Shown one piece after another: positions 37,018 to 45,703 of a DNA stretch of 64,000 bases. The notes below the pieces were generated by a model. The model was not told the DNA's origin and made no database searches. It saw only the letters and a list, made by a program, of their open reading frames with translations. Origin of the DNA: Halodesulfurarchaeum formicicum (GTDB lineage: Archaea > Halobacteriota > Halobacteria > Halobacteriales > Halobacteriaceae); the NCBI RefSeq assembly GCF_001886955.1, contig NZ_CP016804.1:1178001-1242000 (forward strand). The letters are read 5' to 3'. The number at the start of each line of letters is the position of its first letter. The first letter of the stretch is position 1. Both the position numbers and the translations under genes were made by a program.

Positions 37018-37587
37018 ATGTCAGATAGATCTGCAAGTTCGACAAACAAAACCTTCCAGCAAGAATTCCGGATTCCCGTAATCAAAGGGGAGCGGCCCCA
37101 GTTTCAGCTGCCAGCTCCGTTAGTCGCCGAGGTTGGGTTCAAAAGTCCAAGAACGGACCCCACTCAGAGCGCGAAAGTATGCTGGTACTACCACGAAGAC
37201 CATGACAAGGTTGTCTTAGCCCCCGATAGCATTGAATTGTCGACACTCGATTTTCTTGGGGCTTCCGCTCTTTCTGGCGTCAGCAATGACGAACTTGAGT
37301 CAGGAGATGTCAGCAGCGCGCGAGTTACGCTGATTGAGAAGGTACCGAACCACCGTTTCGATCAGCTCAAGCGGGACACAATCGTACTGAGGGTGAACTA
37401 CGTGGAAGAAAATCCAAAATTGAATGGAACCCTAATCTCCCTCTACCCTCAGAAGGAATTCGATCAAGGTGAATTGCCGAATGTCTCCTGGAGTGATGAT
37501 TTGAACGACAAGAACGACTCACGCGCAAATGACCGGGAACAAAAGGCTGGAGGATTCCACAGCCATAATAACACATTCTTCGAATAA
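37018..37587 (+). CDS. Orphan beta-rich protein
   Basis: 189 residues, MSDRSASSTNKTFQQEFRIP..., with strand-like segments (KVCWYYHEDHDKVVLAPDSIEL, RDTIVLRVNYVEE) and a polar, Asn-rich tail ending FHSHNNTFFE. GGGTTTATAAGTG about 30 nt upstream is a good TATA box, so it has its own promoter behind the AddA-like gene. Its lower GC resembles the recombinase region downstream. No family recognised. Confidence 0.65.
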   Translation: MSDRSASSTNKTFQQEFRIPVIKGERPQFQLPAPLVAEVGFKSPRTDPTQSAKVCWYYHEDHDKVVLAPDSIELSTLDFLGASALSGVSNDELESGDVSSARVTLIEKVPNHRFDQLKRDTIVLRVNYVEENPKLNGTLISLYPQKEFDQGELPNVSWSDDLNDKNDSRANDREQKAGGFHSHNNTFFE

Positions 37588-38049
37588 CTTTCTGATTCAG
37601 ACCTTTTTGCACTGGGATATTAGTTGCCCGATATATTCGCTACAATGAGCAGCTTTATGAGCGAAAGCATCAAAATATTTATTATATTATTATTTGATAT
37701 GACAAAGTTACAAACCGCGGTAAGGCAGGGCATTGCTCAGATTAGATTACTCACGGAATATTTCTCGGCGCCAAAAACAGCAGACAGTAAAGGGATTTAA
37801 TTTGTGAATTGAGTGGGGTTTGTCATGACACCCACACAGACATGTGCAATTGTATCATTAGTAAAATATGAATGTGATATGTCTACAGAAAGTTTTGAAG
37901 ATATGAGTATTCTATGAAAATGGGGCAGTCTCGCGATCAATCCCTTAAGAATTTTTTGGGAATACATCTGCACATTGTATACGAATACTGACTGCACACA
38001 TATTTGTATTCTGACAAGTCCTTTCTTACCCCCAACCCAATCCAATCAT
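37588..38049. other. AT-rich intergenic stretch before the recombinases
   Basis: About 460 bp with no supported gene. It contains long AT tracts (for example AAATATTTATTATATTATTATTTG near 37675-37700) and the direct repeat listed separately. The composition marks a boundary between the PolB2 cluster and the recombinase segment. Confidence 0.5.
37968..38014. repeat. Imperfect 23-24 bp tandem direct repeat upstream of a recombinase
   Basis: CTGCACAttgTATACGAATACTGA (37968-37991) and CTGCACAcatATTTGTATTCTGA (37992-38014) share their CTGCACA start and CTGA end and have similar AT-rich middles. They lie 36-82 bp before the recombinase start at 38050. Confidence 0.45.
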
Positions 38050-39336
38050 ATGACAAAGGAACCGAACAAGGGGTACCATGATTGGAACCACGACCTAAAT
38101 GCGCTTCAGCAGGTCGGTGAAGAAATAATTGAAGAGTGGGAACAGGAGCGGCCACAGTCCACCCGTGATTACCCACCAGTCCAATGGATGGCCGATAACG
38201 GCTACTCGCATCTCCGATGGATACTCCGGGAAAAACATGATATGGGAACGCCCGAATTTTTTATCCTGCTCACTTCAGCAGGCGGAACACAAGAATATGA
38301 ATGGAAGATCGATGACGTCGCTACCATAGAACGTGTCAAGACGTACATCAATGATCGAATCGATTGCCGTGGCTGGGGGTCTACAACAACGCGCACGCAG
38401 CGGGCACAGATCAACGAGATCCTCCACCGATTCGCTACTGAATACGGCGATGACAAACTCATCACTATTGCAAACAATCCCGAACTGCAAACAGAGGTCT
38501 ATGAATCTTTCAAAGAAGTAGTAAAACGTCTCCGAGAGGATCTAACCTCGGACAACTCAGCGCACCATTACGTGCGTGCTGGACACCGATTCTTCGAGTG
38601 GCTTGATCGATCAAATCGTATAGCCTACGATCCGATGGAGAATATTGAGGAAGAATTCCGGTGGGAATGGAAGGCCGAGCCCACCCCATTAAGTCCTGAA
38701 CAAGTTCGGAAGCTATGGATCGCCGCTGAAACGCCCGAAGAACGGATGCTCGTGGTCGGTTACTGCATCTGGGGGTTGCGAACGAAAGAACTCCCCGCCA
38801 TTCATATTGATCAAATATTCCTCGACGCCCACGATCCACACATCAAGTTCGATGAAGCTGACAGGAAAAACGGAGAGGGGCAGGTGTCCCTCATTTTCGG
38901 CCTCGATGCTTTCGCTGACCTAGTCGAAAACCGTGCAATGCAGCCAAGCTGGAATGGATACCTCTTTCCAAGTGATAATGAGAACCGTTCTGCCTTAACC
39001 GGCAAACAGATGCGTCGCCGGTTTAAGCGCCTTGCACGCAAAGCTGGTGTGAAAATTGACGGAGACGTGCCGACTCCAAAGCACGGCCGAGCCTTTTTCT
39101 ACAACATCCAAGCGGATGCCGAGTCGGTATTGCTGGAGATGGCGGGTGCAATCGCAGAAGAACAGGGAGCGAAGGATGCCAAAGCCGTCCGAGACGCCTA
39201 CTTGAGTCCTGAAAAACGAAGAAAATATCGACGCATATTCTTCAGGCGGCAGATTCGTCAGGTCCTGCCTGAAGACGCCAACACTGGGTACAGAAAACGA
39301 ATCGACTCCGACAGCTCACTTGCCGACTTTATGTGA
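38050..39336 (+). CDS. Divergent tyrosine recombinase
   Basis: 428 residues from MTKEPNKGYHDW; the frame extends upstream to 37975 but that part is not coding-like. An N-terminal SAM-like core-binding region (YVRAGHRFFEWLDRSNRIA) precedes the catalytic domain, with the first Arg in WGLRTKELPAI (about 240) and a box-II-like KHGRAFFYN (about 345). A Tyr-rich helix (AYLSPEKRRKYRRIFF) could supply the nucleophile. The HxxR spacing is unusual, so activity is uncertain. It is followed 39 nt later by a second recombinase on the same strand. Confidence 0.6.
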   Translation: MTKEPNKGYHDWNHDLNALQQVGEEIIEEWEQERPQSTRDYPPVQWMADNGYSHLRWILREKHDMGTPEFFILLTSAGGTQEYEWKIDDVATIERVKTYINDRIDCRGWGSTTTRTQRAQINEILHRFATEYGDDKLITIANNPELQTEVYESFKEVVKRLREDLTSDNSAHHYVRAGHRFFEWLDRSNRIAYDPMENIEEEFRWEWKAEPTPLSPEQVRKLWIAAETPEERMLVVGYCIWGLRTKELPAIHIDQIFLDAHDPHIKFDEADRKNGEGQVSLIFGLDAFADLVENRAMQPSWNGYLFPSDNENRSALTGKQMRRRFKRLARKAGVKIDGDVPTPKHGRAFFYNIQADAESVLLEMAGAIAEEQGAKDAKAVRDAYLSPEKRRKYRRIFFRRQIRQVLPEDANTGYRKRIDSDSSLADFM

Positions 39337-39375
39337 GACGCACCCTCCCCCGATACCTAAATAACAAACCAAAAA

Positions 39376-40557
39376 ATGACAGACAATCTTGATGACGTAG
39401 AGTTTCTCAAACAACACCTTTCGGGTGATCCCTCTGAGGAATTACTCGAACAAATTGCGTCCACTGTCGTGGACCACATAGAGGACTCCTTCCCCGAGCT
39501 ATCGCTGAAGTCCCGTTCAATGGAGGTGGTCTTCGACGAGTTCCGCCAAAAGAAATTAGATGAAGTCGAATCAACGGAACAGTACACACGGAAACTGGAC
39601 TACATCCAGACATACTTCAAGGACGTAATTCGCGTTGATTCTACCGACGACCTCACCAGTGAATATATTGAGGAGTACTATAAATGGCGGAAGTACGAGT
39701 CCTTGACCAGAGATAAACCATTAGCGGACACCACGCTCAAGGACGATATGTATCTCTTCCGGGAGTTCATTCGCTACCTGATAGAACATCGAATGGCCCC
39801 AGTCCGCTTCGAGAAAAGCGTCAGGATGCCAGAAATAGACTACGCCGGTGGCGAAGGCGTTGACGAAAAGAAACTCGACCCAAAAGTAGCGAATGCCGCT
39901 TTGAACTACCTTCGGAAATACGAGTACGCTGACATTGAGCATATCTCAATGGAATTGATGATTCAGTCAGGTCCACGAAAAGGTGGATTGATTGGGCGGG
40001 ACGTGCCCGACTTCAGTTACGATGAGCGTGTACTCAGATACGAGACCGACGAGACAACCCCGCTCAAGAACGACGAAAGCAGCGAACGGGAAATAACCCT
40101 CTACGGTGATGTTCCAGAGATCATCCAGGACTATCTCAATGATCAGCGACCGCCCGAAACTGACGAGGAAGGAAGAGAACCATTACTTACGAAAGGTAAC
40201 GGAAGAATGAGCCCGTCGACCCTTCAGAAAATTGCCTACAAGTGGACTCGACCGTGTGTTATTGGATTAGAATGTCCTGAGGATCGCGTCCCCAATGACT
40301 GCGAAGCAGCGCAGAAGAATAACTCAGCCTATAGGTGTCCCAGTAGTCGAGCCCCTCATCATATCCGCACTGGATATATCACTGATCAAAAGAATCGCGG
40401 TGCGTCAGCCGAGGGAATTGAACAGCGGTGCGATGTATCACCAAGAGTTCAAAAACTTCATTACGACCTCCCGGATGATACTGTAGAACGCGAACGATTC
40501 GAAGAAGAGTTCCGTAATATAGACGACGATCCTTCCTCCGGATTCAATCATAACTAA
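39376..40557 (+). CDS. XerC/D-type tyrosine recombinase with a Cys4 insert
   Basis: 393 residues. Catalytic residues are visible: Arg in QSGPRKGGL (about 202), HHIR (about 332-335, HxxR) and the nucleophile Tyr in KLHYDL (about 362). Before HxxR is an insert with four Cys (RPC...EC...DC...RCPSS) shared with the recombinase at 42187. The N-terminal part is a core-binding domain with an acidic lead of ~60 residues. It would cut and join DNA at a specific site, perhaps the 43 kb repeats. It lies in tandem with the gene at 38050. Confidence 0.85.
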   Translation: MTDNLDDVEFLKQHLSGDPSEELLEQIASTVVDHIEDSFPELSLKSRSMEVVFDEFRQKKLDEVESTEQYTRKLDYIQTYFKDVIRVDSTDDLTSEYIEEYYKWRKYESLTRDKPLADTTLKDDMYLFREFIRYLIEHRMAPVRFEKSVRMPEIDYAGGEGVDEKKLDPKVANAALNYLRKYEYADIEHISMELMIQSGPRKGGLIGRDVPDFSYDERVLRYETDETTPLKNDESSEREITLYGDVPEIIQDYLNDQRPPETDEEGREPLLTKGNGRMSPSTLQKIAYKWTRPCVIGLECPEDRVPNDCEAAQKNNSAYRCPSSRAPHHIRTGYITDQKNRGASAEGIEQRCDVSPRVQKLHYDLPDDTVERERFEEEFRNIDDDPSSGFNHN

Positions 40558-40772
40558 CCCCTGGATCCGCTAAGGAAGTCACGTGGATCAAAACCTGTAG
40601 TGTTGACAGAGTTCCTCTGGCGTTGGTTCAGAATGCCCATACACGGTCTTGTTTAGAAGCTGGATACGTACTCTTTTAGTTCAGTTAATGGTTCGATATA
40701 TAACGTACTCACTTGATGTGCGGTGTGGCAACCGAGAGAATTATTAATTGTTTGTGCGACTGACTATTGTCT

Positions 40773-41168
40773 ATGAGTGCCCTCCCTTCAATCCGTCTGA
40801 CCGTCACGGCTTTTGTGTATTTTACCGCAATCTCTCTCGGTGCTGGTATCTTAGTGGTAAACCCTGCACGGTTCCTTCTTATTGTACCACTTATTACCGG
40901 TGCTATTCTCCTCGGTCACGCTGTAAAATCTGCCTATCTCAACAAACTTGGATACGCAACTATGTGGTTATGGACTGGTGTGCTCGCCCTCGTCGTGATT
41001 GGAGCGGTAGCTGAGATTGTTCTTCAAGCAGATGTGCTTCCGTTGGCCGAAATCCCAGTTGCTCGCGTTCTTGGTACGTTCAGCCTCATCGCCATCGTTG
41101 TCGCAGCATACATACATGAAAAACAGAGAGCAACAATAGAAGGGGGTCAACGGTCTATTACAACCTAA
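40773..41168 (+). CDS. Four-helix membrane protein
   Basis: 131 residues from MSALPSIRLTVTAF. About four transmembrane segments (near 8-28, 33-53, 62-85 and 98-118) and a short charged tail (HEKQRATIEGGQRS). An AT-rich element AATTATTAATTG at about 40738-40749 is placed for a near-leaderless transcript. It stands alone between the recombinases and the IS5-type remnant. No family recognised. Confidence 0.6.
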   Translation: MSALPSIRLTVTAFVYFTAISLGAGILVVNPARFLLIVPLITGAILLGHAVKSAYLNKLGYATMWLWTGVLALVVIGAVAEIVLQADVLPLAEIPVARVLGTFSLIAIVVAAYIHEKQRATIEGGQRSITT

Positions 41169-41191
41169 AAACTAACATCTGGGTTGAACTG

Positions 41192-42046
41192 TTAGATAGC
41201 GACTTCAACATTTCTGACCGCCGCTTTCAAAACGAGTTCTCGGAACCGGGCCCCTAAACCACGTTCGAGCCCGAAGTGTGTCTCCATACCGCTGCTTAAG
41301 TGCAAAAAGACGGACTCCGCCACTGACCGTCGGTGATAGATGTCTTCATCATGCCAACCATTGTGAGCCACATCAAGTGGATGGAACTCTCGGTGTTTAA
41401 TTACGGGTCGGATGTCAGCCTCCCGAAGTTCTTGACGCAGATCGTCCCAGTCATACTCCTTGTCAGCGGTAACGGTCTGTAAGTGGCTAAGATTTCGTGT
41501 GAGTACCTGTCGCCCGACTTGGGTATCGTGTGGCTGCCTCGTCGAACAGTGAATACCCAAGACAATACTGGTTTCGCAGTCTACCAACGCTGTCGTCTTC
41601 ACCGATTTGAAGGTGTAATCTGTCCGGTTTGCATAGTGGTGGCCTGCTGAATGACGGTCGAAGCCAGTTGCATCGATGGCCTGCACTTCTCCGGTATCGT
41701 GAAGATCAGCGGAGAGCCGAAGAAGAACTCACCAGACAGACATCTTGAGCTGCTGTCTCCGTGCGCAGACGGTCGTGAAGTCCGGCAGCTCGCTAGGCTT
41801 GAGATTCATCTTCTTGATGATTCCGTGCATTTCGTGAAGCTCATCGAGGAGCAGTCGATACGGAAGGTCAAGGTATTCGCGGAGGCCGTGGATCGCAACG
41901 ATTACCCAGTCGTCGTAGCCGCCGCTACCCTTCTTGACTGCTGGTGAAGGCTCGTCAGAGACCCCGCGTTTTGCCAGTTTTTCGAGGCGATCTGTGAAGT
42001 GCGAGAGACGAGAAGACGTAAAACTTGGTTCTGACTCAGAGGTCAG
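41192..42046 (-). pseudogene. IS5-type transposase, inactivated
   Basis: The 285-codon frame reads TSESEPSFTSSRLSHFTDRL, then PDFTTVCARRQQLKMSVW, a TGA (41729-41731), and then VQAIDATGFDRHSAGHHYAN through TADKEYDWDDLRQELREADI. This is a DDE transposase like haloarchaeal IS5/ISH1 relatives. Besides the internal stop, the first codon is CTG where an ATG would be expected, with a stop directly upstream. Flanking CTGGGTTGAACTGTTAGA (41179-41196) and the complement of 42043-42059 may be decayed terminal repeats. It cannot make active transposase. Confidence 0.85.
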
Positions 42047-42186
42047 TTAGTTTACCGAGCTAGCTGTCCTTCAAAGCGTCTAAAAAAGGCCCGACTACTT
42101 GGTTCTCGGAGAATTGCATTCCATTTGATCTCTGCTGAGGAAGAAGATCGTTCGTACTTTTCTGCTGTGATTGTTGAGGGATCTGA

Positions 42187-43200
42187 CTAGAGGTTGTCCA
42201 GATAATCTCTCCGTTGCTCCATCTTTTCGCGCTCTGTTCGCCTGTCGTAGTGCTGTTCGATCACCCGCTGGCTTACGTTCGCGCGGTCGCTAACGACTTT
42301 GTCCGGCATGTCGCTATTGAGGCTGTGCGTGATGCTTCCACGGCGAATTGCGTGAGGACTCACGCTCGACGGACACTCGTACGCAGTGTCGCGCTCAACT
42401 GCCGAACACTCACCGATGCCGCGGTCGTGCGGACACTCACTGCTGTAGACACAGGGACGTGTCCATCGGTAGACGTAGGCGCGCAGCGTTGTCTTGCTCG
42501 TCCGTCCTTCTCGCGAAGCTAGCAATGGTTCCCTACCGTAGTCGTCTGTCACCACCGGTCGTTTGGCGTCGAGCCAGTCGTCGAGGACTTCGCAGAGCTG
42601 GTCCGAAAGGGCGACCATCCGCTCTCCGTCATTCTTGTTTTTGATCGGCGTTCCAGTATCCGGCCGATGACGAACCTTGATGTACTGTTTTCCGGGATTG
42701 TAATCCTCGATATCGAGGGCGTGGACGCCACCGACTCGCATCATCGTGTGCCACATCAGGACAATCGAGACGTGCTGGATGCTCGCGTATTCGTACTTCT
42801 TCAGATGTGCGAGTACCTTCGAAGCACTGTCACTGTCCAGCATTACGTCCCGAGAATTCTCGTCGGGGGTGACCGACGGGGACAGCACTTTCTCGCTCAG
42901 ATCTTGTTCTACGCCGTCGATTGACTCTAGCCAACGAACGAACACACGCAGCGTGTCCATCTGGGTTTTTTCGCTGACCTTGTTCAAGTCGCCATCCTCT
43001 CGCCGCCAGAGACGGTACCTGTGCAGCTGGCGTCCGGTGAGCGTATTGAGGTTCTTAATCTCCTGGACCTCGTTGCACCAGCGGACGAAATGACCGAGCC
43101 GGTACTTATGGCCCTTAAGCGAGGCCTCTGAGAGTTCGTTCTCCTTGTCTGCGAGGTACAGTTCGAGCGCGTTTTCGGCATCGATAGGTTCGAGACTCAT
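42187..43200 (-). CDS. XerC/D-type tyrosine recombinase with a Cys4 insert
   Basis: 337 residues from MSLEPIDAENALELYL; the frame runs upstream to 43302 but that extension is Arg/Trp-rich and non-coding. GGAGAAG lies about 8 nt before the chosen ATG. Catalytic Arg in TMMRVGGVHAL, HAIR as HxxR, and Tyr in IEQHYDRR near the C-terminus. The same Cys4 insert is present (RPC...EC...EC...ECPSS). It reads away from the 43 bp direct repeats located 118 bp upstream of its start, a usual place for an integrase's attachment site. Confidence 0.88.
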   Translation of the reverse strand: MSLEPIDAENALELYLADKENELSEASLKGHKYRLGHFVRWCNEVQEIKNLNTLTGRQLHRYRLWRREDGDLNKVSEKTQMDTLRVFVRWLESIDGVEQDLSEKVLSPSVTPDENSRDVMLDSDSASKVLAHLKKYEYASIQHVSIVLMWHTMMRVGGVHALDIEDYNPGKQYIKVRHRPDTGTPIKNKNDGERMVALSDQLCEVLDDWLDAKRPVVTDDYGREPLLASREGRTSKTTLRAYVYRWTRPCVYSSECPHDRGIGECSAVERDTAYECPSSVSPHAIRRGSITHSLNSDMPDKVVSDRANVSQRVIEQHYDRRTEREKMEQRRDYLDNL

Positions 43201-43317
43201 GATTAGTCTTCTCCAGCCAAGCGAACCCCACGAGTCCCGGTTACTACCCGTTCTGAACCATCGGCTACAACCCACGAAATCCCGAAAATGAAGGATTGTC
43301 ACGGCGTGTGACCAAGG

Positions 43318-43466
43318 CCTGCAACGCCCATTTTCCGACGAACGTCAGCGAGTCGTGAAAATTGTGGATTTGAACCCTGGAAGCGGAGCGACCAGCGGGA
43401 GCGATTCTTCCTCCGGTTCAAATCCTGCAACGCCCATTTTCCGACGAGTGTCAGCGAGTCGTGAAA
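43318..43466. repeat. Pair of 43 bp direct repeats with inverted T-arm-like sequences
   Basis: 43318-43360 and 43424-43466 match at 41 of 43 bases (both begin CCTGCAACGCCCATTTTCCG). Between them GGATTTGAACC (43366-43376) and GGTTCAAATCC (43415-43425) are perfect inverted 11-mers. GGTTCAAATCCTGC resembles a tRNA T-loop plus the 3' half of its stem, but no full tRNA is present. The arrangement suggests an attachment site or remnants of repeated integration next to the recombinase. The whole gene-free stretch is 43201-43580. Confidence 0.7.
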
Positions 43467-43580
43467 TTCCCTTTCGGGCGGTGGCGTATTCCAAACCGGT
43501 CTTGCCAATCGGCCAACCGAGAGTTGCTCGACCGGGCCGATCGAAGCTGTCAAACGACCACGCTCCCGTACCCACGGCTA

Positions 43581-44156
43581 ATGTGGCCCTGGGGACACCT
43601 CGCGTTCGCCTACCTGACCTATCGCGGGTGGTCGCATTTGCGGGGTCGAGCCGCAATTGCCGGCGGAACACTGGGGGTCCTAGTACTCGGTGCCCTGGCC
43701 CCCGATCTCGTCGACAAACCGCTGGCCTGGACCCTCTCGATCCTCCCGAGCGGACGCTCGCTGGCTCACTCGCTTCTCACGGCCGGGGCCCTCGGGGCCG
43801 GCAGTGTCCTGCTGCTCAGAAATCCGGGACGCCGTCGCCAGGCCGGCGTGTTCCTCTTTGGATACGTCGGCCACATCGTCGCCGATGCCGTTCCCGACCT
43901 GGTGGCTGGTGATCCCGAGGCGCTGTTCTTCTGGAACTGGCCGTTCGCTCCGCACCCGACCCTCTCGAATGACTACTCCTTCGTGGGACAACTCTTCGAA
44001 CTCGGCGATCAACTCCGACTGCTGGTGGCCGGTGAATTTTCCGCCCTCGGATGGGTGGGCATCGAATTGGTCTTTGTCCTGGTGGTCGGTCTACTCTGGC
44101 TGTTTGACGGTGCCCCCGGCTGTCGATGCCTCAAACTCGATCGTCATCGTCACTGA
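43581..44156 (+). CDS. YdjM-like (DUF457) membrane metal-dependent hydrolase
   Basis: 191 residues from MWPWGHLAFAYLTY. It has the family's membrane-embedded His/Asp pattern: HLAF at the start, LAPDLVDKPL, HSLLTAG and GHIVADAVPDL, with about four hydrophobic segments and a last helix (GIELVFVLVVGLLWLF). Such proteins resemble phospholipase C-like hydrolases, but their substrate is not known. Upstream frame to 43461 is rejected because it crosses the direct repeat. Its 3' end overlaps the convergent GIY-YIG gene by 7 nt. Confidence 0.75.
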   Translation: MWPWGHLAFAYLTYRGWSHLRGRAAIAGGTLGVLVLGALAPDLVDKPLAWTLSILPSGRSLAHSLLTAGALGAGSVLLLRNPGRRRQAGVFLFGYVGHIVADAVPDLVAGDPEALFFWNWPFAPHPTLSNDYSFVGQLFELGDQLRLLVAGEFSALGWVGIELVFVLVVGLLWLFDGAPGCRCLKLDRHRH

Positions 44157-44440
44157 ACCGCTTCGCCGACGAACAGCCCGCCGAGTGCGATTCGATCGTC
44201 CAGATCCGGAACCAGTCGCGTTTTCGCCGGCCGCGAGAGCTGTTTGATCTCGTACTCCCGAGATTGAGCGGCTGACCGAGAGCGATACGCTTCGACCCGG
44301 CGAAGGGTCAACGGGCCCCGACCCCGGGTGTATTTCGCACCCTCGCCCGCTCGATGTTCGGCTACCCGGCGCCGAACGTCGGTAGTGTACCCTGTGTAGA
44401 GTGAACCGTCACCGCAGTGCAATAGGTAGACGTAATGCAT
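44150..44440 (-). CDS. GIY-YIG domain protein
   Basis: 96 residues, essentially a single GIY-YIG nuclease domain: YVYLL (2-7), YTGYT (15-19), Arg in VRRRVAEH, and Glu in SREYEIKQL (about 64). This matches the small stand-alone UPF0213/YhbQ-type family. Members are linked to DNA repair or single-strand cleavage, but the cellular role is unclear. Convergent to the preceding membrane gene. Confidence 0.85.
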   Translation of the reverse strand: MHYVYLLHCGDGSLYTGYTTDVRRRVAEHRAGEGAKYTRGRGPLTLRRVEAYRSRSAAQSREYEIKQLSRPAKTRLVPDLDDRIALGGLFVGEAVQ

Positions 44441-44571
44441 CTCTTAGGGCGAATTCAACCCGAGCGGACAAAAACCGCTGTCGGTCGGACACGGGACCCG
44501 TAATTCGTTGGCATGCTCACAGGATGGCTCAAGATACCGAGTTCGGAGGGGCCCAGCCTGGATCAGCGGCC

Positions 44572-44597
44572 CTGTTTAATATTTAGAATATTGACAG
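44572..44597 (+). promoter_or_regulatory. Palindromic promoter element before the UbiA gene
   Basis: CTGT-TT-AATATT-TAG-AATATT-G-ACAG is a near-perfect 26 bp palindrome about 68 bp upstream of the ATG at 44665. Its AT core could act as a TATA box while the flanks form an operator. Confidence 0.45.
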
Positions 44598-44664
44598 AAC
44601 AATTATCCAACTGTCTACCGATACTGTATTCGCCGGTTCGAAACGCTCAGCCGGCTGAAACACT

Positions 44665-45609
44665 ATGTCAACCGAACATTCCCGAACGCAACCGGCTGCA
44701 GACGAGCCAGTCGGAGCGTTTGATACGGCGGTTTCCGGTCTCGCATCGGCATTCAACGACCTCTGGTCCGTGCTTCGGTACAGCTCCGGCTATCTCGCAA
44801 TCATCACGGCGGTCGAAATGGTGATGGCGACGGTCTTGCTCTCGATCCAACTGAACCTTGCTCCCCTCGTTGGGGGGCTGATCACGTTTGCCGTCTACGT
44901 GACTGACCGAATTGCTGACGCAGACGACGACGAACTTGACAAGCCCCAGCGGGTGGCATTCGTGCGCCGGCATAAACAGCTCCTGACTGTTCTTGGTGCC
45001 CTCGCTTACGGCTTTGCAGTCACGCTTTCGGTGTTTGGCGGGCCCCTGGCTTTTGGGGTCACGATGCTACCAGGAGCCGCCTGGGTGCTCTACGCAAGTG
45101 ATTTTCTCCCGTCGATCCACTCGGGAATGGGCCGACTCAAGGACTCGGTTGTGATTAACTCAGGACTCGTCGCATTCGCCTGGGCAGTCACGCTCACGTT
45201 TTTGCCCGTCGCATTCGCCGACATGGGACCGTTCAACCCCGCTGTTGGAATCATTTTCGTGTACTTCTTCTTCCGTTCCTACCTTGACGCCGAACTACCG
45301 AACATCCGCGACGTGGAAAGTGACAAGGCCGCAGGTGTTTCGACTTTGCCAGTGAAGTACGGGGTTGGCTGGACTCGACGAGCGATGTACGGAATTGACC
45401 TACTGACTGTTGGAATCATCGCCATAGCGGTCTTTGGCGACCTCGTGCCGGCACTTGGCGGACTTGCACTATTGGCTGGTGTGGCCTTCTCCATCGTCGT
45501 CAGTTCTCGGATCGACGAGTTTGACGAAAACGGCTGGGTGAGCATCGCCCCGGATATGGAATACGTTCTCAGTGGTGGCCTTTTGATCCTTATCTGGTTC
45601 TTCCGATAG
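44665..45609 (+). CDS. UbiA-family prenyltransferase
   Basis: 314 residues with about eight transmembrane segments after a ~35-residue soluble lead. The two Asp-rich motifs that bind Mg-prenyl diphosphate are present: DRIADADDDELD (about 86-97) and NIRDVESDKAAG (about 212-223). UbiA enzymes attach isoprenoid chains in the synthesis of quinones, ether lipids or other terpenoids. The exact substrate is not evident; the first motif lacks the usual leading Asn. It stands alone, so it gives no pathway hint. Confidence 0.85.
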   Translation: MSTEHSRTQPAADEPVGAFDTAVSGLASAFNDLWSVLRYSSGYLAIITAVEMVMATVLLSIQLNLAPLVGGLITFAVYVTDRIADADDDELDKPQRVAFVRRHKQLLTVLGALAYGFAVTLSVFGGPLAFGVTMLPGAAWVLYASDFLPSIHSGMGRLKDSVVINSGLVAFAWAVTLTFLPVAFADMGPFNPAVGIIFVYFFFRSYLDAELPNIRDVESDKAAGVSTLPVKYGVGWTRRAMYGIDLLTVGIIAIAVFGDLVPALGGLALLAGVAFSIVVSSRIDEFDENGWVSIAPDMEYVLSGGLLILIWFFR

Positions 45610-45671
45610 GGCACCTATTCTTCAACTTCGCGTCTGCCAATTCGCCACCAGCTACGCCATTCGGGCCTCAG

Positions 45672-45679
45672 CTATAAAT
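45672..45679 (+). promoter_or_regulatory. TATA box for the histidine kinase gene
   Basis: CTATAAAT lies 25-32 nt before the GTG at 45704, so transcription should begin at or within a few bases of the start codon (leaderless). This supports the GTG start. Confidence 0.6.
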
Positions 45680-45703
45680 GGCCTGCCGGGCTACCGATAC
45701 CCG

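Noticed and set aside
43318-43466. A possible complete tRNA gene around GGTTCAAATCC
   Set aside because: Only the T loop and the 3' half of its stem are present; no acceptor, D or anticodon arms could be assembled.
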